From the NCBI RefSeq assembly GCF_900220995.1, contig NZ_OBQF01000006.1, positions 1-62,027 on the forward strand: a stretch of DNA of 62,027 bases, in the 5' to 3' direction. The translations under genes were made by a program, and so were the position numbers. The notes under the pieces were generated by a model. It was given only the letters and a program-made list of their open reading frames with translations, ran no database searches and had not been told where the DNA came from. Source of the DNA: Salinicoccus kekensis (GTDB lineage Bacteria; Bacillota; Bacilli; Staphylococcales; Salinicoccaceae). Of this stretch, positions 36,308-46,671 are shown one piece after another. Numbering within the stretch: the first letter of the stretch is position 1; the number at the start of each line of letters is the position of its first letter.

Positions 36308-37156
36308 TTAAAATAATCTCAATTGTTTTGGTGACAATCCAGTATATTTGATTCCCATCATCTCTATGAAATCCTGTGCATTGCCGCTTGCATGTCCTCC
36401 GGAGTTGTTGTTGAAGACGATATAGATGTCCTTCGTCTTATGTCTGAGGATTTCAACCTGCCGCTTCAGCCATTCAAGCTCTTCTTTGCTGTAGTCGTAG
36501 AGGTAGCGGACATTCCGCCATTCTTCCTGGGTGAGGTCCTTCTGCGTCCAGCCGTGGGCATTGCGTCCATGCAGGCGGATGAATGCCGTCTCATCCGTCA
36601 CCCGGTTGACGAATGGTATGCTTCCGATACCTGCCTGAGGTTCATCGCATATGCTGTGGATGATGTCGTTGTCATGCAGGAAGGACAGTGTCTCTTCCTT
36701 GAATTCACTTTTAAACCATGTCTGGTTCCTGAATTCGACCGCCACCTTGAATGGTTCGAGCATCGTTTTTGCGAATTTCACGTAACGGATGTTCTCTCCC
36801 GTGCAGTCGAACCACGGCGGGAACTGCAGCAGGACGAAGCCGAGTTTGTTTTGTTCCGCCATAGGGTATAACATATCCTTGAACGCTTTGAACACTTCCC
36901 TGATTGAGGCATAGTGGGACCTGTAATCACTGTGACCGGTCATGTATTGATGCGCCTTGACGATGAATTTGAATTCCTTCGGCGTCTCGCTGCACCATTT
37001 CTCGACCACGGAGGTCCGCTGGATGGCATAATAAGTCGCATCCAGTTCAACTATCGGGAAGAAACTGGAATATGTAGTCAATTTATCTTTTTTATTCGTC
37101 AGGCCGGTGTACAGATCATCGTGGTCTCCCCAGCCCGTCAATCCTATATATATCAT
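36308..37156 (-). CDS. yunF: DUF72 family protein (YunF)
   Basis: 282-residue TIM-barrel-like DUF72 protein: IGLTGWGDH at the start, VELDATYYA, and FNNNSGGHASGNA near the end. Biochemical function unknown. An ATG at 37156 is taken; a TTG one codon earlier is possible (AAGGTGA close by). Divergent from fetA. Confidence 0.88.
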   Translation of the reverse strand: MIYIGLTGWGDHDDLYTGLTNKKDKLTTYSSFFPIVELDATYYAIQRTSVVEKWCSETPKEFKFIVKAHQYMTGHSDYRSHYASIREVFKAFKDMLYPMAEQNKLGFVLLQFPPWFDCTGENIRYVKFAKTMLEPFKVAVEFRNQTWFKSEFKEETLSFLHDNDIIHSICDEPQAGIGSIPFVNRVTDETAFIRLHGRNAHGWTQKDLTQEEWRNVRYLYDYSKEELEWLKRQVEILRHKTKDIYIVFNNNSGGHASGNAQDFIEMMGIKYTGLSPKQLRLF

Positions 37157-37206
37157 CAAATCACCTTACTGGTATTTTACCATATATTTAAAGGAGGAAA
37201 CTCATA

Positions 37207-37908
37207 ATGCCCATTATAGAATTCAAGAACGTGAGTCACAATGATATTCTGCATAATATCACGGGATCGTTCCGTGAAAGCAGGATCACCACTTTCGTCG
37301 GGCCGAGCGGTGCCGGAAAATCGACCTGCCTCAAGATGATCAACGGCCTTCTCTCGCCCGACGCGGGGGAGGTGCTGTACAGGGGGAAGGACATTTTCGA
37401 TTATGATATCAGCGGGCTCAGGAAAACCGTCAGCATGGCATTTCAGAGTTCCCCCATGATCCACGGCACCGTCTACGACAACTTGAACCTGCCGTGCGAG
37501 GTGCACGGTGAAGTGCTCGGGGAAGCACGTGCAGCCGAACTGCTCGACATGGTCGAGCTGGATGCATCCTTCCTCACCCGCCCCGTCAGGGAGGTCTCCG
37601 GGGGTGAAAGGAGCCGCATATCACTAGCCCGCACTTTTGTGCACAGGCCGGAGGTCCTCCTCCTTGATGAGATCACTTCAAGCCTCGACTATGTGCTTGT
37701 CAGGGATATTGAAAGGCTTGTTATGCGCCTCCAGTCCGAAAAGGAGGTCACTGTCATCTGGATCACCCATGATCTGGAGCAGGCGAGGCGCGTCAGCCAT
37801 GATATGTGGTTTTTGAGGAAGGGCGAACTCATCGAGTACGGCCCTGCGGAATTCATAGACGGGACCGATAACCCTGAAATACAGGCATTTGTAAAGGGGG
37901 AACACTGA
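37207..37908 (+). CDS. fetA: ABC transporter ATPase, FetA/YbbL type
   Basis: 233 residues. Walker A GPSGAGKST (32-40), Q-loop FQSSP, signature VSGGERSR (130-137) and Walker B LLLDEIT (151-157). Pairs with the adjacent FetB permease; in E. coli FetAB exports iron and guards against peroxide stress. AAAGGAGG precedes the ATG. One-base overlap with fetB. Confidence 0.9.
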   Translation: MPIIEFKNVSHNDILHNITGSFRESRITTFVGPSGAGKSTCLKMINGLLSPDAGEVLYRGKDIFDYDISGLRKTVSMAFQSSPMIHGTVYDNLNLPCEVHGEVLGEARAAELLDMVELDASFLTRPVREVSGGERSRISLARTFVHRPEVLLLDEITSSLDYVLVRDIERLVMRLQSEKEVTVIWITHDLEQARRVSHDMWFLRKGELIEYGPAEFIDGTDNPEIQAFVKGEH

Positions 37909-38672
37909 TGTCATTTTTGCAGCTTGGACTGTCATTGATCTTTGTCGCCATCCCGCTCGGACTGACTTTATTTTTAAAGCTCGGGCTCGAGAAGGATATC
38001 ATCATAGCAACGGTGAGGTCGGTCATCCAGCTTCTGATCATCGGATACATACTGACGTTCGTTTTCGAAAGTGACTCCGTCATCTTCATCATCCTGATGA
38101 TCCTCCTGATGATCGCCGCAGCGAGCCAGAACGTCGTGAAGAAAGGGACCGGGATCCCGGGGATCACCGCCATCATCATCTTCACGCTGTTCGCGGTTGA
38201 AGCCGTCTCGATGGGCATACTGCTCGGCTTCAGCATCATTCCGGCAGAACCTGAACAGATCATCCCGATCAGCGGCATGGTGATCGGCAACTGCATGGTC
38301 CTGTCCCTTTTATTCCTCAACAAGTTCAAGGATGAACTGGTCAACAGTGAGGAAGTGATCGAACTGATACTGTCGTTCGGCGGGGCACCTGAAGCGGCGA
38401 TTTCAAGGAGCCTGAAATCGTCGATCCGGACGAGCATGATCCCCACCGTCGAAGCGATGAAGACGATGGGCCTCGTGCAGCTCCCCGGCATGATGAGCGG
38501 ATTGATCATCGGCGGTGCAGACCCGCTTGAAGCGGTGATGTACCAGTTGCTGATCCTGTTCCTCATCCTGACCACCGCCGCCCTGTCCTCGGTCATGGTC
38601 GGCTATATGTCCTATCCGAAATTATTCAACCAGCGGCTGCAGTACATCGGGCTCAGGCCGTCGGAACGGTAG
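37908..38672 (+). CDS. fetB: UPF0014 family permease, FetB/YbbM type
   Basis: 254 residues, about seven transmembrane segments; VRSVIQLLIIGYIL, GMVIGNCMV and LPGMMSGLIIGGADPL are family landmarks. Membrane partner of FetA, start coupled to its stop. Iron efflux is inferred from family only. Confidence 0.9.
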   Translation: MSFLQLGLSLIFVAIPLGLTLFLKLGLEKDIIIATVRSVIQLLIIGYILTFVFESDSVIFIILMILLMIAAASQNVVKKGTGIPGITAIIIFTLFAVEAVSMGILLGFSIIPAEPEQIIPISGMVIGNCMVLSLLFLNKFKDELVNSEEVIELILSFGGAPEAAISRSLKSSIRTSMIPTVEAMKTMGLVQLPGMMSGLIIGGADPLEAVMYQLLILFLILTTAALSSVMVGYMSYPKLFNQRLQYIGLRPSER

Positions 38673-38681
38673 GTGATTTGT

Positions 38682-39158
38682 ATGAATAAAAAATTACCGC
38701 TTCTTTTCGCGGCTGTCCTCGTCCTGGTGCTCTCCGGCTGTGCAGCCGGTGACCGAGAGGAAGCGGAGACCGGATTTGAAGTGGTCGCCAAATCCCAGTC
38801 GGTCCCGGTACAGGAATTCCAAAACGGTGCGGAGCTGATCCATGATGAAGATATGCTCATGACCTCTGTTGAAGAGACCGGTGCCGATATCGGCGCGGAA
38901 GATGTAGATTTTGAAGAGGCTCTTCTTTTTGAAGTCTCAATCATGGAGAACGGCTGCGGCTACACACTCACTTCCGTGGAGGAAGATGACGGCATACTGA
39001 AATTCAACTTCGAACTGACGCCGGTTGCGGAAGAGGGAGCCGCTCCGGGTGACGTCATCTGCACGGAAATCGCAGTGCCCGCGGTATTTTATGTGAAGAC
39101 CGGCCCCGTCGACTTCCACAGCCTCGAAGTGTACGGCTCCGGAATGAAATATGAGTGA
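38682..39158 (+). CDS. Small lipoprotein of unknown function
   Basis: 158 residues. N-terminal MNKKLPLLFAAVLVLVLSGC is a lipoprotein signal with lipobox LSGC; the mature part is acidic. No domain was recognised. The ATG at 38682 follows AGGTGA, 10 bases after the fetB stop, so it is probably part of the fetAB transcript. A periplasm-side partner of FetAB is possible but unproven. Confidence 0.75.
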   Translation: MNKKLPLLFAAVLVLVLSGCAAGDREEAETGFEVVAKSQSVPVQEFQNGAELIHDEDMLMTSVEETGADIGAEDVDFEEALLFEVSIMENGCGYTLTSVEEDDGILKFNFELTPVAEEGAAPGDVICTEIAVPAVFYVKTGPVDFHSLEVYGSGMKYE

Positions 39159-39165
39159 TGGCGGG

Positions 39166-39430
39166 TACTGTAATAAAATCCCGGCTGCTCACTCGGTGGC
39201 AGGTTTGCATGGTGAATGAGCAGCACGGACACATTTCTGCTCACTCAGCCCCGGATTTCTTGTTAACTGAGCAGCGGAGACGTATTTCTGCTCACTCAGC
39301 ACCGGATTTCTTGTTAAATGAGCAGCGTCGAGGAATTACTGCTCATTCATCACCTAATTTCATATTAAATGAGCAGCACGGACGCATTCCTGCTCACTCA
39401 GCCCCAATTTTCTTGTTAACTGAGCAGCAC
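39166..39430. repeat. Tandem 51-bp hairpin repeat array (array B)
   Basis: TGAGCAG begins at 39217, 39268, 39319, 39370 and 39421, exactly 51 bp apart. Its complement CTGCTCA follows each of the first four after a 13-nt loop (39237, 39288, 39339, 39390) and also ends a leading partial unit at 39186. Loops contain GGACAC, GAGACG or GGACGC, and spacers contain CCGGATTTCTTGTTAA variants. The array fills the gap between the lipoprotein and the convergent thioredoxin-like gene. Confidence 0.88.
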
Positions 39431-39450
39431 AGCCTCAACCCGGCCAAAAT

Positions 39451-39482
39451 AAGCCTGCCCCTCAATAAAAGGGGCAGGCTTA
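39451..39482. terminator. Convergent terminator
   Basis: AAGCCTGCCCCT (39451-39462) and AGGGGCAGGCTT (39470-39481) arms with a short loop lie just past the repeat array, serving the lipoprotein side and probably the opposite gene as well. Confidence 0.8.
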
Positions 39483-39485
39483 TTC

Positions 39486-40040
39486 TTATATCGCCGTATT
39501 GATCTTTTTTTTCATATCCTGATAAATATGCTGCCACAGCACTTCGTTGCCTGCGAATGTCTCCGCCAGCTCGCGGACTTTCACTTTGAACATCTTGTCG
39601 TATTCGTCCGAGCCTTTTTCAGGCATGTCCCGCAGCACTTCTTTCTGGATTTCGGTAGTTTCAGGCGCACGCGGCCCCCACTTTGCAACTTCCTGTCCGT
39701 CTTCATTAAACAGCACGATGATCGGTATCACACGTTTGCCGTCTGTCTCATAAGCATCCATCAGTTCAGTATGTGTGTCGCGGAGGGAGATTCTTGTGTC
39801 GATCTCACCTTTTTCAGCGATTCTTCTGAAAATCGGCAGGTTCATCATGCAGTGGCCGCACCACGGCTCAGCGATGATTATGGCCCTGACGCCGCTGTCG
39901 GCCGTCTGTCTGAAGAACGCTGCGTCTTCAGGCAGCGTGAAGTTTTCATATATCTTCATATAGTTCTCTTCATGATCCGTCAGTTCCTTTTCATACTCAT
40001 CGAATGTCAGTCCCTTTTCAAACCAGTCGTTCAAGTTCAC
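39486..40040 (-). CDS. Thioredoxin-like protein
   Basis: 184 residues. CxxC active site in AEPWCGHCMMNLPIF, then VIPIIVLFNEDGQEV with the cis-proline region. Cytoplasmic, with a long N-terminal helix and C-terminal extension compared with thioredoxin. A GTG start at 40040 is preferred since AAGGAGG is seven bases upstream; ATGs at 40046 and 40061 sit on or before that site. A thiol oxidoreductase of unknown partner. Confidence 0.82.
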   Translation of the reverse strand: MNLNDWFEKGLTFDEYEKELTDHEENYMKIYENFTLPEDAAFFRQTADSGVRAIIIAEPWCGHCMMNLPIFRRIAEKGEIDTRISLRDTHTELMDAYETDGKRVIPIIVLFNEDGQEVAKWGPRAPETTEIQKEVLRDMPEKGSDEYDKMFKVKVRELAETFAGNEVLWQHIYQDMKKKINTAI

Positions 40041-40100
40041 TTTCATTCCTCCTTCAGTCATTTCACCTTTAATTTTATCATATTCAGGTGCGGTGCCCAG

Positions 40101-40427
40101 TCATTTGGCTGCCTTGTCCGGCAGCGTCTCAATCATGCGCTCGATCTTCCTCACCCAGTCCTTGCGCCGGTTGACCACGAACTGGAATTCCTCACCATCT
40201 GCCGTGGTCACCCGGATGCCGTTCGGTATCGGGATCTTCCCGAGCATATTGTTCACGATGCTCACTGTCTCGACATCTTCAAGCATGATCTCCGTCCTCG
40301 TCTTCTTCACCTGCATCATGGCGGGATCATGAATGAGACGTGTTGCAGTCAGAAATAAACGCCCTTTGACCGCATGAATGCCGTGCCATAAATTCGCCGT
40401 GCCTTTTTTGACGATATCTTCAGCCAC
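40101..40427 (-). CDS. GRAM/PH-like domain protein
   Basis: 108 residues: GIHAVKGRLFLTATRLIH and IMLEDVETVSIVNN followed by GIRVTTADGEEFQFVVNRRKDW match the bacterial PH/GRAM fold throughout. Function unknown, perhaps membrane-associated. It stands alone between the thioredoxin-like gene and the cell-wall peptidase. Confidence 0.7.
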   Translation of the reverse strand: MAEDIVKKGTANLWHGIHAVKGRLFLTATRLIHDPAMMQVKKTRTEIMLEDVETVSIVNNMLGKIPIPNGIRVTTADGEEFQFVVNRRKDWVRKIERMIETLPDKAAK

Positions 40428-40521
40428 TATGAACCCCCTCTCCTAAATGAATATATAAACGGTATTATAACATACGGACGGTAACATATTTTTACATATT
40501 CTCACTATATCTGCCTCAAAA

Positions 40522-40538
40522 ATTACACCGCCATTACA
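40522..40538 (-). promoter_or_regulatory. WalR (YycF)-type box upstream of the M15 peptidase
   Basis: The minus strand reads TGTAAT, five bases, TGTAAT, a full match to the TGTWAH-N5-TGTWAH direct repeat bound by WalR. It lies 90 bases before the start of a secreted peptidoglycan peptidase, the expected kind of target. Confidence 0.5.
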
Positions 40539-40627
40539 ATTGAATTTCATATTGTTAAGAAGCATTGCCCCGATTCCTCACTATGTTACCGTGAAAATGT
40601 AACAAAATTGTGAAAGGGGACATTTAT

Positions 40628-41179
40628 TTGCAACATTCATTCAAGAAGTATTCACAAATTTTACTGGGAGCTGCACTCCTGCTCACGCTGTCGCTTACAT
40701 ACGGCGGAAAAGCGAAAGCTGCCTCAGACGGCGTTTATTACGGTCTGCATCCCGAGGTTGCTGAGAAGGCGGCCCTTGTAAAGCAGATCGCCGCCGATCA
40801 GGGCATATTGATCAGATATACGGACGGCTATCGTTCATTTGAACACCAGGATGCCCTCTACAATCAGGGCCGGACGACAGAAGGTCAGGTCGTGACGAAT
40901 GCCCGCGGCGGTGAGTCCTATCATAATTACGGCCTTGCGATCGACTTTGTGCTGACCGATCATTACGGCAATGCCTACTGGTCACTTGACCGTGATGCCA
41001 ACGGAAACGGCGTCTCCGACTGGGAGGACGTCGGCAATATAGCGAAGAGCGTCGGCTTCAACTGGGGCGGCGACTGGACATCATTCCCGGATTACCCCCA
41101 CCTGCAGCTGGACTACGGCATGACGCTTGCAGATCTCCAGTACTGGTACAATCAGGGTTATTACCAATTTGCATATTAA
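40628..41179 (+). CDS. Secreted M15-family peptidoglycan peptidase (CwlK/VanY type)
   Basis: 183 residues. A signal peptide ends near GGKAKAA (about residue 32). The zinc and catalytic residues are H99 and D106 in SYHNYGLAIDF and H158 in YPHLQ. DRDANGNGVSDWED resembles the metal-binding loop seen in L-Ala-D-Glu endopeptidases. TTG at 40628 is eight bases after AAAGGGGA; the GTG at 40610 precedes that site. Likely cleaves cell-wall stem peptides in growth or turnover. Confidence 0.88.
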   Translation: MQHSFKKYSQILLGAALLLTLSLTYGGKAKAASDGVYYGLHPEVAEKAALVKQIAADQGILIRYTDGYRSFEHQDALYNQGRTTEGQVVTNARGGESYHNYGLAIDFVLTDHYGNAYWSLDRDANGNGVSDWEDVGNIAKSVGFNWGGDWTSFPDYPHLQLDYGMTLADLQYWYNQGYYQFAY

Positions 41180-41186
41180 TCAGAAA

Positions 41187-41212
41187 AGAGGCCCGGGAAT
41201 CCCGGGCCTCTT
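41187..41212. terminator. Bidirectional terminator
   Basis: AAGAGGCCCGGG and CCCGGGCCTCTT form a 12-bp stem with a 2-nt centre between convergent genes; both sides have A/T-rich tails. Confidence 0.85.
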
Positions 41213-41230
41213 AAAATTTCAACGGAGGGT

Positions 41231-42412
41231 TTATGAAGTGACTCCCCCGCTTTTCCTGCCATGCACAAAATAATAAACGACGAGACCCGCAAGGATGACA
41301 AGGACGAGGGATGCATACATGCCCCTGTAACCGAGCATCGGCACGATGAACCCGAGTGCGAGCGGACCGAATCCGAGGCCCAGGTCCAGGGCGATGAAAT
41401 AGGTCGTATTCGCAAGCCCCATGCGGTGCCGCGGCGTCGCTTTAATGGCAAGGGCCTGGGAGATCGACTGGAAGTTGCCGTAGCCGAGGCCCATGAGGAG
41501 AGCTGCTGCGAGCAGCATCCATCCGGCATCCGCCTGGCTGATCACAAGCATGCCTGCGGCGAATGATATCAATGCAGGATAGACGACGATGTTCGCACCC
41601 TTCCTGTCCATCAGCGGACCGGTCACCGGCCTGGAGAGCAGCACCGCAATCCCGTAGACCAGGAAGAAGAAGCTGCCCGCTTCAACCAGATCGATTTCAG
41701 CGGTATATCCCGTGACGAATGAAAGGATGCTTGAATAGGCGAAGGCCAGTACGAACATCACGATCGAAATCGGTACGGCACGCGCCTCGAAGTAATCCGA
41801 CAGGCTGAAACGCTTGTAACCTGAAGCGGGCACTTCCACTTCCGGTGGACGCACGGTGAGGCTGAGCAGCAGGCTGATGGCGGCCATGATGAGTGAGAAT
41901 ATGAAGATGCTCGTAAACCCGTACTGGTTCAGAAGCACCACCCCGACCAGGGGCCCCACGGCCGTCGCCAGTACGACGCTCATGCTGAAGTAGCCGATCC
42001 CCTCGCCGCTCCTTGAGCGCGGGATGATCTGGGCGACGATCGTTCCCGTCGCGGTCGCTGCAAGACCGAGCGCCACCCCGTGCAGGAATCTCAACCCCAT
42101 CAGAGGGTAGATGCCCATCGGCACAAAATACAGTGCAGTGGTGGCGAGCACCGCTGCTGCCCCGGCCAGGAGCATCTTCCTGTTGCCGATCCTTGCAATG
42201 TTCTTCCCGCCGTACAGGCGGCCGAACAATGTCCCGATGATGAATATGCTGGAGACGAAGCCGGCCATGCTGACCGATGCACCGTATATTTCCATGGCAT
42301 ACACCGCCATCGTGACAAGCAGAAGGTACATCGACAATGTCAGCATCAGGTTGACTGTGGATGTCAGTACGAACCCTTTCGTCCATAATTTCTCTTTTCT
42401 TTGATCGGCCAT
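41231..42412 (-). CDS. MFS transporter
   Basis: 393 residues with 12 predicted helices. GTLFGRLYGGKNIARIGNRK between helices 2 and 3 is the MFS motif A region, and RFLHGVALG lies in helix 4. Drug or metabolite efflux is typical, but the substrate cannot be read. Stands alone. Confidence 0.88.
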   Translation of the reverse strand: MADQRKEKLWTKGFVLTSTVNLMLTLSMYLLLVTMAVYAMEIYGASVSMAGFVSSIFIIGTLFGRLYGGKNIARIGNRKMLLAGAAAVLATTALYFVPMGIYPLMGLRFLHGVALGLAATATGTIVAQIIPRSRSGEGIGYFSMSVVLATAVGPLVGVVLLNQYGFTSIFIFSLIMAAISLLLSLTVRPPEVEVPASGYKRFSLSDYFEARAVPISIVMFVLAFAYSSILSFVTGYTAEIDLVEAGSFFFLVYGIAVLLSRPVTGPLMDRKGANIVVYPALISFAAGMLVISQADAGWMLLAAALLMGLGYGNFQSISQALAIKATPRHRMGLANTTYFIALDLGLGFGPLALGFIVPMLGYRGMYASLVLVILAGLVVYYFVHGRKSGGVTS

Positions 42413-42608
42413 TTATAACACAGCTTCCTTTTAATATTTTTAGAAGATGCAATCATTTACTAATTGTACAGAATTCAGACACAAATGCCCAGAAACATGC
42501 CCGCATAGGCACCCGTGGTGATGCGAAATATCCGGCAGACTGATATAATGTAATATGGATATTTTCCAACATTGCGATGTTGAGTTTAACACTTGAGAGG
42601 GAATTCTT

Positions 42609-43532
42609 TTGAATAACGATCATTCATCATCCGGGGACCGGATGCAGTCCCGGACCGCATCCGGCCTTTCCGGATTTCTTACTAATGTCAAATATCTGCT
42701 GAAGGGGAAAGTGCTGGTGGCGAATGTGCTGCCGGTATTCACCGCATTCTGGCTTGCGCTCTACTTCAGCGGGGAGGATTTCAGCAGCCACTTCGGCACC
42801 TTCCTGCTCACCATGATCGGAAGCACGCTGATCATCGCCGGCGCCCTGATGTTCAACAACTGGTATGAAGCCGACCTTGATAAAAAGATGGACCGCACGC
42901 AGAACCGTCCGACGGTCACAGGTGCTTTCACACTGACCGCGGTGTTCCGCTCGGCGGTCATCACCACGATCCTCGGCTTCGGCATCATGCTGTTCACGAC
43001 GGTTGAGGCGGCACTTTATTCGTTCCTCGGCTGGTTTTTCTATGTGGTGCTCTACACTTTCTGGTCCAAGCGGAAATATACCATCAATACGATCATCGGC
43101 AGCATTTCAGGGGCATTTACGCCGCTGATCGGCTGGGCAGCCGTGGCGCCGGCGAATCATATCGTCCCGGTCATGCTGTTCTACCTGCTGTTCATCTGGC
43201 AGGTGCCGCATACGCTCGCCATTGCGATCAGAAGGCTCGATGATTATACGCGGGCAGGCGTACCGATGCTGCCCGTCGTCTCAGGCGTCCCGATGACCAT
43301 CCGGCAGATGCTGATATACATCATCGCCCTCCTTCCTTTCCCGTTCGTCCTGCTCCCTTCAATGGGGCTGATATTCTTCATCGTCACGCTTGGACTTACG
43401 GCAGGCTGGATCATCCTCGCCTTCAGGGGAATAAAGACCATGGACACCGTATTGTGGGCACGCATGAACCTGCGCTATTCACTGATTTACCTTATCATCA
43501 CCCTGCTCGTGATGATACTCGTCACCATATAG
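42609..43532 (+). CDS. ctaB: Protoheme IX farnesyltransferase
   Basis: Makes heme O for cytochrome oxidase assembly. 307 residues, UbiA superfamily, about nine helices. NNWYEADLDKKMDRTQNRP is the prenyl-diphosphate/Mg-binding DxxxD motif, and the second acidic loop is RRLDDYTRAGVPMLPVV. A TTG start at 42609 with GAGAGGG upstream; an ATG at 42642 is an alternative. No ctaA or cta oxidase genes are adjacent. Confidence 0.9.
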   Translation: MNNDHSSSGDRMQSRTASGLSGFLTNVKYLLKGKVLVANVLPVFTAFWLALYFSGEDFSSHFGTFLLTMIGSTLIIAGALMFNNWYEADLDKKMDRTQNRPTVTGAFTLTAVFRSAVITTILGFGIMLFTTVEAALYSFLGWFFYVVLYTFWSKRKYTINTIIGSISGAFTPLIGWAAVAPANHIVPVMLFYLLFIWQVPHTLAIAIRRLDDYTRAGVPMLPVVSGVPMTIRQMLIYIIALLPFPFVLLPSMGLIFFIVTLGLTAGWIILAFRGIKTMDTVLWARMNLRYSLIYLIITLLVMILVTI

Positions 43533-43536
43533 AAAA

Positions 43537-43569
43537 AAAACGCCTTACCGGAATCCGGTAAGGCGTTTT
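43537..43569. terminator. Bidirectional terminator between ctaB and suf operon
   Basis: AAAACGCCTTACCGG and its exact complement with a 3-nt loop; both genes end within 12 bases. Confidence 0.9.
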
Positions 43570-43579
43570 AATATGATCA

Positions 43580-44977
43580 TTAACCGATTGAACCTTCCAT
43601 TTCGAAAGAGATCAGACGGTTCATTTCAACCGCATATTCCATTGGAAGTTCTTTTGTGAATGGCTCGATGAAGCCCATGACGATCATTTCAACCGCTTCA
43701 AGTTCACCAATACCACGGCTCATCAGATAGAACAACTGTTCTTCAGATACTTTCGAAACTTTCGCTTCGTGCTCCAGTGAAATGTTATCGTTTAAGATTT
43801 CATTATACGGGATCGTATCGGAAGTGGATTCGTTATCCATGATCATGGTGTCACACTCGATGTTCGCTCTTGCATTTTCAGCTTTTCTGCCGAAGTGGAC
43901 CTGTCCGCGGTATGAAACTTTACCGCCGCCTTTGGCGATCGACTTGGAGACGATCGTTGAAGACGTGTTAGGTGCCAGGTGGATCATTTTCGCACCTGCG
44001 TCCTGCAGCTGGCCTTTACCTGCCAGAGCGATTGACAATGTCATACCGCGTGCGCCTTCACCTTTAAGGAAGATTGAAGGGTACTTCATTGTGATCTTGG
44101 AGCCGAGGTTTCCGTCGACCCATTCCATAGTTCCGTTTTCGTCAACGAAAGTACGCTTGGTCACAAGGTTGTATACGTTGTTTGCCCAGTTCTGGATCGT
44201 CGTGTAACGGCAGTAGGCATCTTTTTTGACGATGATCTCAACAACTGCAGAGTGCAGGGAGTTCGTCGTGTAGACAGGTGCTGTACAACCTTCTACGTAG
44301 TGGACGCTTGAACCTTCGTCACAGATGATCAGTGTACGCTCGAACTGACCCATGTTCTCGGAGTTGATGCGGAAGTATGCCTGCAGAGGCGAATCGACCG
44401 TAACTCCAGGAGGACAGTAGATGAATGATCCACCGGACCATACAGCTGAGTTCAACGCTGAGAATTTGTTGTCCGTCGCCGGCACTACAGTTCCGAAGTA
44501 CTCTCTGAAGAGATCTTCGTTTTCACGCAGTGCAGAATCCGTATCCTTGAATATTACGCCCTTGTCTTCAAGAGCCTGCTCCATGTTGTGGTAGACCACT
44601 TCTGATTCATACTGTGCAGAAACACCCGCAAGGTATTTCTGTTCCGCTTCCGGGATACCGAGTTTGTCAAACGTCAGTTTGATTTCTTCCGGCACTTCAT
44701 CCCATGAGCGTTCAGTCTGCTCGGAAGGCTTCACGTAGTACGTGATCTCATCAAAGTTCAACTCTGAAAGGTCCCCGCCCCACATCGGCATTGGTCTGTC
44801 GTAGAAATGCTGCAGCGATTTCAGGCGGTAATCCAGCATCCACTGAGGCTCTTCCTTCATTTTTGAAATCTCTTTAACAATTTCCGGTGTCAGACCGCGG
44901 TCCGAACGGAAAATTGATACGTCTTCATCATGGAAACCATATTTATAATCTTCTATTTCAGGTACATTTTTAGCCAT
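43580..44977 (-). CDS. sufB: Fe-S cluster assembly protein SufB
   Basis: Scaffold subunit of the SufBCD complex. 465 residues; [26 protein letters not shown] and LGARWII-equivalent region [11 protein letters not shown] typical of SufB, with the YLMSRG C-terminal motif. ATG at 44977 follows AAGGAGTG; an upstream reading adds three residues only. Last gene of sufCDSUB. Confidence 0.96.
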   Translation of the reverse strand: MAKNVPEIEDYKYGFHDEDVSIFRSDRGLTPEIVKEISKMKEEPQWMLDYRLKSLQHFYDRPMPMWGGDLSELNFDEITYYVKPSEQTERSWDEVPEEIKLTFDKLGIPEAEQKYLAGVSAQYESEVVYHNMEQALEDKGVIFKDTDSALRENEDLFREYFGTVVPATDNKFSALNSAVWSGGSFIYCPPGVTVDSPLQAYFRINSENMGQFERTLIICDEGSSVHYVEGCTAPVYTTNSLHSAVVEIIVKKDAYCRYTTIQNWANNVYNLVTKRTFVDENGTMEWVDGNLGSKITMKYPSIFLKGEGARGMTLSIALAGKGQLQDAGAKMIHLAPNTSSTIVSKSIAKGGGKVSYRGQVHFGRKAENARANIECDTMIMDNESTSDTIPYNEILNDNISLEHEAKVSKVSEEQLFYLMSRGIGELEAVEMIVMGFIEPFTKELPMEYAVEMNRLISFEMEGSIG

Positions 44978-44998
44978 GACAATCACTCCTTCTATATA

Positions 44999-46664
<1,666 letters not shown>

Positions 46665-46671
46665 TTAATGC

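Noticed and set aside
39166-39430. CRISPR array
   Set aside because: Units are imperfect, internally palindromic, without unique spacers, and no cas genes are present.
39155-39502. 115-codon open frame across array B with 17-residue repeats
   Set aside because: The 51-bp period keeps any open frame open. There is no ribosome site, the GTG start overlaps the lipoprotein stop, and array C (50-bp period) breaks frame, so the repeats are not selected as protein.
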